A stretch of 6,299 nucleotides of DNA from a bacterium (GTDB lineage Bacteria > Verrucomicrobiota > Verrucomicrobiae > JAJYAR01), in the NCBI GenBank assembly GCA_021779435.1, contig JAJYAR010000178.1:1-6299 (forward strand). Reading direction: 5' to 3'. A program made the position numbers and the translations under genes. Positions 1 to 5,142 of this stretch are shown piece by piece (within the stretch, counting starts at the first letter, position 1; the number at the start of each line of letters is the position of its first letter). The notes under the pieces are model-generated. The model saw only the letters and a program-made list of their open reading frames with translations, was not told the origin of the DNA and ran no database searches.

Positions 1-321
1 GGCGCGCAGATCTCGGTCGAGGTGACGCTGCCGGACTACGGCCGCCTGCCCAAGCCGCTGGTCGAGGTCTTCACCCTCGACTCGGCCACCTGCGCCGCCT
101 GCGGCTACATGATGGAGGCCGCCAAGGACATGAAGTCCATCTTCGGCGAGAGCATCGACATCATCGAGCACAAGTTCACCACCAAGGAGAACGTCGCGCG
201 CTGCCTCAAGATGGGCGTGGCCAAGCTGCCCTCCATCTACATCAACGGCGACCTCAAATACTCCTCCATCATCCCCTCGCGGGACGAACTGCGGGCCAAG
301 ATAGCCGCCGTGCTCAATTAG
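1..321 (+). CDS. Thioredoxin-fold protein, 3' end only (start lies left of the window)
   Basis: The reading frame is open from base 1 and stops at TAG 319-321, giving 106 visible residues. Numbering from the first visible codon, a thioredoxin-like fold can be followed: a beta strand (LVEVFTL, 20-26), the redox motif CAAC at 31-34 starting a helix, a second strand (IDIIEHKF), a helix, a probable cis-proline in KLPSIYI (Pro77), two more strands and a C-terminal helix. The CxxC plus cis-Pro pair suggests a dithiol/disulfide role or a metal-thiolate role; the partner is not visible. A GTG at 22 could be read as a start, but coding-like sequence continues upstream and no Shine-Dalgarno precedes it, so the gene more likely begins outside the window. 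The roughly 19 residues before the fold may be a linker from an upstream domain. It lies 16 bases before the DUF1638 gene, in the same probable operon. Inference: it may supply electrons to, or maintain thiols in, a corrinoid/methyltransferase system. Confidence 0.8.
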   Translation, partial: GAQISVEVTLPDYGRLPKPLVEVFTLDSATCAACGYMMEAAKDMKSIFGESIDIIEHKFTTKENVARCLKMGVAKLPSIYINGDLKYSSIIPSRDELRAKIAAVLN

Positions 322-337
322 AGGGGAGTCCCCGAGC

Positions 338-1105
338 ATGGCGGACCGGCGGGCCAAGTACAAACTCATTTCGTGCAACGTCTTCATGCGCGAGTTCTGC
401 GCGGTCCTCTCGGCCTCCGGCGCCGTCGTCGACCCGGAGTTCCTCGAACTCGGCCTGCACGAGAACGCGGCCGAGCTCCGCTCGCGCCTGCAGTCGCGCA
501 TCGACGAGGTGTCCTCGGCCCCGCCGCGCGAGAGCGGCGGCCGCGGCTACGACGCCATACTCCTGGGCTACGGCCTGTGCGGCAACGGACTCGCGGGCGT
601 CCAGGCGCGCTCCCTGCCCCTCGTGCTCTCCCGCGCCCACGACTGCTGCACGATCCTCCTCGGCTCGCGCGCGGCCTTCCTCGAACGCTTCTCCTCGAAT
701 CTGAGCGCCTCGTGGAGCTCGGCCGGCTACATCGAGCGGGGCTCGACCTACTTCCGGACTTCCGAGATGGGCTTGAGCTCCGGCCGCGGGCTCGAGTACG
801 AGGAGCTGGTGGAGCGCTACGGCGAAGACAACGCCGCCTACGTCTGGGAGACCCTCCACCCCGAGGACCGGGAGCGGGAGCTGCGCTTCATCGAAACCCC
901 CGAGACCGCCTCCCTGGGCTACGCCGACGCGATGCGCGAAAAAGCCGCCGAGGAGGGCAAGGAATTCATCCTCCTTCCGGGATCGACCCGGCTCCTGCGC
1001 GCGCTCGTCGCCGGAGAATGGAACGAGTCGGACTTTCTCGTCGTGCCCCCGGGCCGCCGCATCGAGCCCGTCTGGGACCACGACAGGGTGATCGACGCGG
1101 TCTGA
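338..1105 (+). CDS. DUF1638 domain-containing protein
   Basis: A complete 255-residue protein. ATG 338 is chosen because AGGGGAG (322-328) lies 9 bases upstream and because the family's N-terminal motif begins at once (LISCNVFMREFC, residues 10-21). Other family hallmarks are YDAILLGYGLCGNG (71-84), RAHDCCTILLGS (99-110), a central Ser/Tyr-rich stretch with YIERGSTYFR, and the C-terminal block LLRALVAGEWNESDFLVVPPG. Cys13, Cys21, Cys81, His101, Asp102, Cys103 and Cys104 are in conserved-looking positions and could bind a metal or cofactor. No signal peptide or membrane segment is seen, so it is probably cytoplasmic. The biochemical function of DUF1638 is not known to me. Known context: the family often lies next to UroD-like methyltransferases, corrinoid proteins and their activators. 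Here it follows a thioredoxin-like gene by 16 bases, and a UroD-like gene occurs about 4 kb downstream on the same strand. Family assignment is from remembered motifs and is fairly secure; any role in methyl transfer is inference. Confidence 0.85.
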   Translation: MADRRAKYKLISCNVFMREFCAVLSASGAVVDPEFLELGLHENAAELRSRLQSRIDEVSSAPPRESGGRGYDAILLGYGLCGNGLAGVQARSLPLVLSRAHDCCTILLGSRAAFLERFSSNLSASWSSAGYIERGSTYFRTSEMGLSSGRGLEYEELVERYGEDNAAYVWETLHPEDRERELRFIETPETASLGYADAMREKAAEEGKEFILLPGSTRLLRALVAGEWNESDFLVVPPGRRIEPVWDHDRVIDAV

Positions 1106-1209
1106 AGGCCTTCCCTTCCGGCCGGCGCGGGCTGCTGTCCGAACAAGATTCGCCCAAGTTCCTCGAGGCCGCGAGCGCCCGGCGGCAGGTGTTTCGCAAG
1201 CGGGTCCAT

Positions 1210-1244
1210 GTCTCGGGGCTCTGCTCCGAGGCTGTTCATTTTTT
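1210..1244 (+). terminator. Probable Rho-independent terminator of the DUF1638 unit
   Basis: Bases 1210-1219 pair with 1223-1232: ten pairs including two G-T wobbles, around a TCT loop. Three to six bases later comes a run of six T (1239-1244), and a second run of seven T follows at 1258-1264. The hairpin sits 105 bases after the DUF1638 stop, and the T-rich sequence stands out from the GC-rich surroundings. The short spacer between stem and T run makes it less than ideal. If real, it separates the left unit from the transporter operon. Confidence 0.5.
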
Positions 1245-1386
1245 AGGTGTATCCGGCTTTTTTTGCGTTTTCCCCTCAGCTTCGTCGGTAGGACGACAAG
1301 AAAATCCACGTCGTGGCGAAAAGCTTCACGGTGTACGATTCCAGGAAACGGCCGTACCATGCCTCATCCAGCCTCTCCATTTCCAC
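1245..1386 (+). promoter_or_regulatory. Upstream region of the transporter operon; promoter not resolved
   Basis: This stretch lies between the terminator-like hairpin and the Shine-Dalgarno of the binding-protein gene, so a promoter for the transporter operon is expected here. It has more A and T near 1258-1305 than the flanking genes. I found no convincing -35/-10 pair: TACGAT at 1334-1339 is the best -10-like hexamer, but no good -35 lies 16-18 bases upstream. The clearest structure is the palindrome at 1306-1316, listed separately. No open frame here looks like a real gene. Confidence 0.3.
1306..1316. promoter_or_regulatory. Interrupted palindrome CCACG-T-CGTGG, possible operator half-sites
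   Basis: CCACG (1306-1310) and CGTGG (1312-1316) are perfect inverted repeats around one T, 84 bases before the start codon of the binding-protein gene. An overlapping ACGAC (1293-1297) / GTCGT (1310-1314) pair adds further symmetry. The position suits a repressor or activator site for the transporter operon. The dyad does not match a LacI-family consensus I recognise, and a short dyad of this kind can arise by chance in GC-rich DNA. Confidence 0.2.
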
Positions 1387-1392
1387 AGGAGG
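1387..1392 (+). promoter_or_regulatory. Strong Shine-Dalgarno AGGAGG that fixes the binding-protein start
   Basis: A full AGGAGG lies 7 bases before ATG 1400. It decides against the in-frame ATG at 1313, which would add 29 residues ahead of an otherwise perfect signal peptide. A strong site fits the usual need for excess binding protein over the membrane components. Confidence 0.85.
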
Positions 1393-1399
1393 ATGCAGC

Positions 1400-2365
1400 A
1401 TGAAACGGTTTGTTCTCGCAGCGCTCGCGATCATGACCATCGTGCCCGGTCTATTCGCGCAGTCTATCTACTGCCCGCCCAAGAAGGACCAGCTCTACAT
1501 CGAGGTCTCGGCGCTCGGCAATCTCGACTATTTCTACGACCACAAGATGGGCCTGGAAATGGCCGGCAAAGAGCTCGGTGTCCGTACCCAATACGTGGGC
1601 CCGGCCGAGTACGACATGAACGCCATGGTGTCGGCTTTCGAGGAAGCGATCGCGAAGAAGCCCAATGGCATCATCGTCGTCGGCTTCGAGTCGACCCTCA
1701 ACGCGATTGTCGACAAGGCCGTGAACATGGGCATCCCGGTCGTCACGGTCGACGCGGACCTTCCCGGATCCAAGCGCATGGCCTTCGTGGGCACGGGCAA
1801 CTACAACGCGGGCATGGTGGGCGGCACCAAGCTCGCCTCGCTCATAGGAGGCAAGGGCAAGGTGGCGATCATCACCAAGCCCGGCCAATCCAATCTCGAA
1901 GAGCGCATCTCGGGCTATAAGGCCGCCTTGGCCAAGTATCCCGGCATCAAGATCGTCCAGATCGCCGATGACCAGAGCGATCCGGTGCAGGCGGCTCAGG
2001 TGACCGCCGCCTTGCTCCAGCGGTTCCCGGACCTGGCCGGCATCGCCTGCGTCGAAGGCGCCGGCGGCGAAGGCGTCCCCACGGCGGTGCGCGAAGCCGG
2101 GAAAGTGGGCAAGGTGAAGATCGTGTCGATGGACCGCAGCAACGATATTCTCCAGGCCATCAAGGAAGGCGTTATCTCGGCCTCCATCGCCCAGCAGACG
2201 GCCCTCATGCCCTACTACGCCCTGCAAATACTCTATAACTACAACAACTCCAAGGTCGCCATCACCAGCGACAACAAGGCCGCGGGCGTTCCGGGCATCC
2301 CGGTGACGATCGACACCGGCGTCGTCGTCATCGACTCCTCGAACTACCAGTACTTCAAGCGCTGA
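1400..2365 (+). CDS. Sugar ABC transporter substrate-binding protein (RbsB-like, type 1 periplasmic fold)
   Basis: A complete 321-residue extracytoplasmic binding protein that should capture a sugar-like ligand and hand it to the permease encoded downstream. Residues 1-20 form a signal peptide: MKR, a hydrophobic core, then GLFA before Gln21. No lipobox is present, so it is predicted to be a soluble periplasmic protein in a diderm. The type 1 fold pattern follows: an IEVSALGNLDYF strand (34-45), GLEMAGKELGV helix, NGIIVVGFEST (89-99), GIPVVTVDADLPG (111-123), FVGTGNYNAG (129-138), GKVAIITKPGQSNLEERISGY (153-173) and IKEGVISASIAQQ (254-266). Compared from memory with E. coli RbsB, Asp118, Arg169, Asp245 and Gln265 sit at ribose-contact positions. 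The Arg after Asp118 is replaced by Ala, and the usual Asn-Asp near 220 is replaced by a Gly-rich segment (EGAGGEG, 219-225). This suggests a ligand other than ribose. It is the first gene of the transporter unit, separated from the ATPase gene by 261 bases carrying an inverted repeat. Confidence 0.93.
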   Translation: MKRFVLAALAIMTIVPGLFAQSIYCPPKKDQLYIEVSALGNLDYFYDHKMGLEMAGKELGVRTQYVGPAEYDMNAMVSAFEEAIAKKPNGIIVVGFESTLNAIVDKAVNMGIPVVTVDADLPGSKRMAFVGTGNYNAGMVGGTKLASLIGGKGKVAIITKPGQSNLEERISGYKAALAKYPGIKIVQIADDQSDPVQAAQVTAALLQRFPDLAGIACVEGAGGEGVPTAVREAGKVGKVKIVSMDRSNDILQAIKEGVISASIAQQTALMPYYALQILYNYNNSKVAITSDNKAAGVPGIPVTIDTGVVVIDSSNYQYFKR

Positions 2366-2384
2366 GCCGACGGGCTGATGGCAT

Positions 2385-2400
2385 AGACCCACAAAGGTCT
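2385..2400 (+). repeat. Small hairpin just after the binding-protein gene
   Basis: AGACC (2385-2389) pairs with GGTCT (2396-2400) around the loop CACAAA, 19 bases past the stop codon. No T run follows, so it is not a standard terminator. It may be part of the larger repeat that starts 5 bases later, or a 3'-end stabilising structure for the binding-protein mRNA. Confidence 0.35.
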
Positions 2401-2404
2401 GGAA

Positions 2405-2555
2405 CGAATGGAAAACGAGGGATAGGGAAAGGGGCAAAGACGCAGAGGGTAGCAAGGAAGGCGGTGCTGGAGCAGTGAGGAATCATTGGGTACCCCAAGC
2501 CTGGCTTCTCTCTCGCAGCTTTGCGCCTTTTCACCTCGTTTCCGCTTTCCATTCG
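2405..2555. repeat. Large imperfect inverted repeat (MITE/REP-like candidate) between binding protein and ATPase genes
   Basis: The left arm 2405-2447 pairs with the right arm 2510-2555. Bases 2405-2414 match 2546-2555 in all ten positions. Bases 2415-2420 match 2534-2539 (six of six, with six extra bases in the right arm). Bases 2427-2439 match 2519-2532 in twelve of thirteen positions with one bulge, and short matches continue inward to 2447/2510. In all about 34 of 43 left-arm bases can pair. The 62-base centre has its own dyads: GGGTACCC (2488-2495) and AAGCC-T-GGCTT (2497-2507). The left arm is purine-rich, the right pyrimidine-rich, and the composition differs from the neighbouring genes. 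Motifs such as GGCAAAGACGCAGAG recall dispersed CGCAAAGACGC-type repeats of several bacterial genomes, from memory. No gene is visible in the 261-base gap. As RNA it could fold into a long hairpin, which may protect the upstream message or lower transcription into the ATPase gene. Confidence 0.7.
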
Positions 2556-2626
2556 CTTTTTCTCTCTGTTGGTTTTCTTTACGTTGATCATCTTCCATTC
2601 CCGGTTTTGATCGCAAAGGATATCCG

Positions 2627-4144
2627 ATGTCTGAATACATTCTCGAGGCCCGTGATATCGTGAAGACCTTCCCCGGGGTCAAGGCTCTCGACGGCGTCGA
2701 TCTCAAGGTTCGGCGGGGCGAGACCCATGCGGTCGTGGGCGAAAACGGTGCGGGCAAGAGCACCTTGATGATGGTGCTCACCGGAGTCTATCGGCCCGAC
2801 TCGGGAAGCATCGTCCTCGACGGGCGGGAAATGGCTTTCTCCTCGCCTCAGGAGGCGGTCCGCCACGGCATATCGATCGTCTACCAGGAGCTCAGTCTCG
2901 TGCCGTCCCTGAGCGTGGCGGAGAACATCTTCGCCAACCGGCAGCCCGTGAACGGCATCGGAGCCATCGACAAGAACGAGCTGAACCGGCGGGCCCGGGA
3001 GTACCTCGCCCTCTTCGACCTCGAGTGCATCGATCCTTCGACCCTCGTCAAGAACCTGAATCCGGCCAACCAGCAGGTCGTCGAAATACTCAAGGCCATC
3101 TCGACGGATCCCTCGGTGCTCATCCTCGACGAGCCGACCTCGTCCCTGACGGAGATCGAGTCGAAGCGGCTCTTCGACAACATCCGGACTCTGACCGGGC
3201 GCGGCCTGGCGTGCCTTTATATTTCGCATCACCTGTCGGAGATTTTCGAGATCGCGTCGACGGTGACCATCCTGCGGGACGGCCGCTTCGTCTGCGACGC
3301 TTCCGTCGCGGACATAGACGAGGATTTCCTGGTGACCAACATGGTGGGGCGCACGATCGCCGACATCTACGGCGTGAGGCCGGACCCGGCCTCGCTGGGC
3401 GCACCGCGCTTCGAGCTGCGCACGCTCTCCCGCAAGGGCGCCTTCTCCGACGTCTCGCTCATCGTGCGCGCGAAGGAGATCGTCGGACTCGCCGGTCTCG
3501 TGGGAGCGGGCAGGACCGAGCTCGGCCGCGCGGTCTTCGGCGCCGAGCCTCCGCATTCCGGCGAGATGCTCCTCGACGGAAAGGAGATATCGCCGCAGTC
3601 GCCCGGGACCGCCATAGCTCTCGGAATCGGCTACCTCACCGAGGACCGCAAGACCCAGGGGCTCTTCCTCGACTTCCCCATCCGCGCGAACCTGGCCGCC
3701 AACCGGCTCTCGTCGCTGAGCAAAGGGCCCTTCGTGAGCGAGGCCCTGGTGGACGAGGCGACGGAGCGGGCCATCCGGGATTACCGCATCGCGGCGGGCG
3801 GCGCGAAGAAGTCGGTCCGCACGCTCTCGGGCGGGAACCAGCAGAAGGTCCTGCTCGGGGCCTGGATAGGCATCGAGCCGCGGCTCCTCATCGTCGACGA
3901 ACCCACGCGGGGCGTCGACGTGGGAGCCCGGAGCGAAATCTACGGCTTTCTCCGCGCCCTCGCGGCGCGCGGGACGGCCATTCTCATGATCTCGTCCGAT
4001 CTCACGGAGATACTCGGCATGAGCGACCGGATCTACGTCATGAAATCGGGACATATAGCGGGCGAGCTCGAGGGCGGGACGGCGACCGAGGAATCGGTCA
4101 TAGCCCTGGCCACCGGAGCCGCCGGAGGGGAATGCGAAGCATGA
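2627..4144 (+). CDS. Sugar ABC transporter ATP-binding protein with two nucleotide-binding domains (RbsA/MglA type)
   Basis: A complete 505-residue cytoplasmic ATPase, the usual length for this family. ATG 2627 is supported by AAAGGA (2615-2620) six bases upstream. Domain 1 (about 1-245): Walker A GENGAGKST at 38-46, Q-loop Gln87 (YQELSLV), a degenerate signature LNPANQQ (144-150), Walker B VLILDEPTSSL (164-174) with catalytic Glu169, and H-loop His201. Domain 2 (about 260-500): a degenerate Walker A GLVGAGRTE (290-298) with Arg in place of the usual Lys, the family block GYLTEDRKTQGLFLD (335-349), a canonical signature LSGGNQQKV (400-408), Walker B LLIVDEPTRGVD (420-431), and Ser457 in place of the H-loop His. 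This asymmetry is normal for RbsA/MglA/XylG-type proteins and implies one good and one poor ATP site, so it is not damage. It powers import together with the RbsC-type permease, whose start codon overlaps this gene's stop (ATGA, 4141-4144). The sugar cannot be deduced from the ATPase. Confidence 0.96.
   Translation: MSEYILEARDIVKTFPGVKALDGVDLKVRRGETHAVVGENGAGKSTLMMVLTGVYRPDSGSIVLDGREMAFSSPQEAVRHGISIVYQELSLVPSLSVAENIFANRQPVNGIGAIDKNELNRRAREYLALFDLECIDPSTLVKNLNPANQQVVEILKAISTDPSVLILDEPTSSLTEIESKRLFDNIRTLTGRGLACLYISHHLSEIFEIASTVTILRDGRFVCDASVADIDEDFLVTNMVGRTIADIYGVRPDPASLGAPRFELRTLSRKGAFSDVSLIVRAKEIVGLAGLVGAGRTELGRAVFGAEPPHSGEMLLDGKEISPQSPGTAIALGIGYLTEDRKTQGLFLDFPIRANLAANRLSSLSKGPFVSEALVDEATERAIRDYRIAAGGAKKSVRTLSGGNQQKVLLGAWIGIEPRLLIVDEPTRGVDVGARSEIYGFLRALAARGTAILMISSDLTEILGMSDRIYVMKSGHIAGELEGGTATEESVIALATGAAGGECEA
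4124..4130 (+). promoter_or_regulatory. Shine-Dalgarno GGAGGGG of the permease, inside the ATPase gene
   Basis: GGAGGGG ends 10 bases before ATG 4141 but only 1 base before the in-frame ATG at 4132. The spacing therefore favours 4141 as the permease start. That start also creates the 4-base ATGA overlap with the ATPase stop. Confidence 0.6.
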
Positions 4145-5142
4145 ACTGGTTCAAGCGCTTGACCGGTCAGCGCGAATTCATGATCGGCTGCATCGTCCTG
4201 GGCATCATGGTGGTGATGAGCTTCGCCTCGCCCTACTTCCTCGCGTGGGACAACCTCCTCGCGGTGCTCCTGGGGCTTTCGATCGAGGCTATCGTGGCGG
4301 TCGCGATGACCAACCTCATGGTCTCGGGCGGCTTCGACATGTCGGTCGGCTCCATCGTCGCCTTCGTCGGCGCCACGACCGCTCTGCTCCTGGCCAAGGG
4401 CGTGCCGACGGTGCCCGCCGTGCTCATCGGCCTGGCCATCGGGGCTCTCATCGGCCTTTTCAACGGCTTCATCATCTCGAAGGTCGGCATCAATCCCTTC
4501 GTGGCCACCCTGTCCTCCCTGAGCCTGTTCCGCGGCCTGACGCTCATCGTGTCCCGGGGGCGCAACATCTCCGGCCTGCCCGACAGCTTCGCCGCGATCG
4601 GCCAGGCCATGCTCTTCGGGGTGCAGACGCCGATCATCATCGCCGCGGTGCTCATCATCGGCGGCGACATCATGCTGCGCCGCTTCCGGTTCTTCCGGCA
4701 GAGCTACTACATCGGCGGCAACGAGAGGGCGGCCCGGCTTTCGGGCATCGCCGTCGATCGCATGAAGGTCCTGGCCTACATGCTCACCGGACTGTTCGCG
4801 GGGCTCGCGGGCATCGTCATGACGGCTCGCCTCGGGGCGGCGTCGATGACCGCCGGCACCGGCCTCGAGCTCCGGGTCATCACCGCGGTCATCATCGGCG
4901 GCGCGAGCCTCCAGGGAGGGGAGGGCAGCGTGTTCGGCGCCTTCCTCGGCTCGCTCCTCATGGCTCTCATCACCAACGCCCTCACCCTGCTCGGCGTCGA
5001 CGTGTATTGGCAGACCTTCGTGATCGGCGCCACCCTGCTCGTGGCCGTCCTGATCGACCAGCTCGGCAAGACGAGCGCCCAGGCCAAGGCTGCCGGCGCC
5101 GCCAAGGCCTCGGCGGAATCAGGCGCGAGGAAATCGGCATGA
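4141..5142 (+). CDS. Sugar ABC transporter permease (RbsC-like)
   Basis: A complete 333-residue inner-membrane protein of the branched-chain/ribose (BPD_transp_2) permease family; it should form a homodimeric channel driven by the upstream ATPase. Hydrophobic segments are visible at about 13-30, 38-60, 68-86, 91-112, 117-136, 162-178, 208-228, 244-258, 262-286 and 290-306, in keeping with eight to ten membrane spans. Family motifs are NLMVSGGFDMSVGS (58-71), GLFNGFIISKVGINPFVATL (105-124), YYIGGNERAARLSGI (189-203), which is the cytoplasmic loop that contacts the ATPase, and ELRVITAVIIGGASLQGGEG (243-262). The C-terminus carries a soluble Ala/Lys-rich tail (311-333), longer than I expect for E. 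coli RbsC and of no known role. The start overlaps the ATPase stop and its own stop overlaps the next start (ATGA, 5139-5142), so three genes are probably translationally coupled. Substrate unknown. Confidence 0.95.
   Translation: MNWFKRLTGQREFMIGCIVLGIMVVMSFASPYFLAWDNLLAVLLGLSIEAIVAVAMTNLMVSGGFDMSVGSIVAFVGATTALLLAKGVPTVPAVLIGLAIGALIGLFNGFIISKVGINPFVATLSSLSLFRGLTLIVSRGRNISGLPDSFAAIGQAMLFGVQTPIIIAAVLIIGGDIMLRRFRFFRQSYYIGGNERAARLSGIAVDRMKVLAYMLTGLFAGLAGIVMTARLGAASMTAGTGLELRVITAVIIGGASLQGGEGSVFGAFLGSLLMALITNALTLLGVDVYWQTFVIGATLLVAVLIDQLGKTSAQAKAAGAAKASAESGARKSA

Noticed and set aside
314..1360. 348-codon open frame on the minus strand
   Set aside because: It is antisense to the DUF1638 gene, has an Arg/Ala/Gly-rich low-complexity product and matches no family; such frames are common opposite GC-rich genes.
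1313..1399. Earlier ATG for the binding protein
   Set aside because: It would place 29 polar residues before a complete signal peptide and ignores the AGGAGG at 1387-1392.
373..1920. 515-codon open frame on the plus strand across the DUF1638 gene, the gap and the binding-protein gene
   Set aside because: Its product is Arg/Pro-rich, out of frame with two well-supported genes, and has no recognisable domain.
2385..2400. Rho-independent terminator after the binding-protein gene
   Set aside because: The stem has only five pairs and no T run follows it.
1451..2455. 334-codon open frame on the minus strand
   Set aside because: It is antisense to the binding-protein gene and rich in Val/Asp/His as expected of a mirror frame; the sense strand encodes a clear binding protein with signal peptide and Shine-Dalgarno.
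2475..2663. 62-codon open frame on the plus strand in the gap before the ATPase gene
   Set aside because: It coincides with the right arm of the inverted repeat and its pyrimidine-rich composition, overlaps the ATPase start, and has no Shine-Dalgarno or family resemblance.
2588..4054. 488-codon open frame on the minus strand
   Set aside because: It lies opposite the ATPase gene, whose Walker and signature motifs are intact; the antisense product resembles no known family.
3025..4140. In-frame upstream extension of the permease
   Set aside because: The extra 372 residues are an Arg-rich shadow of the ATPase gene; recognisable permease sequence begins at 4141 with a proper Shine-Dalgarno.
4132..4140. 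Earlier in-frame ATG for the permease (MRSMNW)
   Set aside because: Only one base separates it from GGAGGGG, too close for efficient initiation; ATG 4141 has suitable spacing and an ATGA overlap.
2821..4144. Degenerate second Walker A (Arg for Lys), missing second H-loop His and weak first signature taken as a damaged ATPase
   Set aside because: These departures are normal asymmetry in RbsA/MglA/XylG-type double ATPases.
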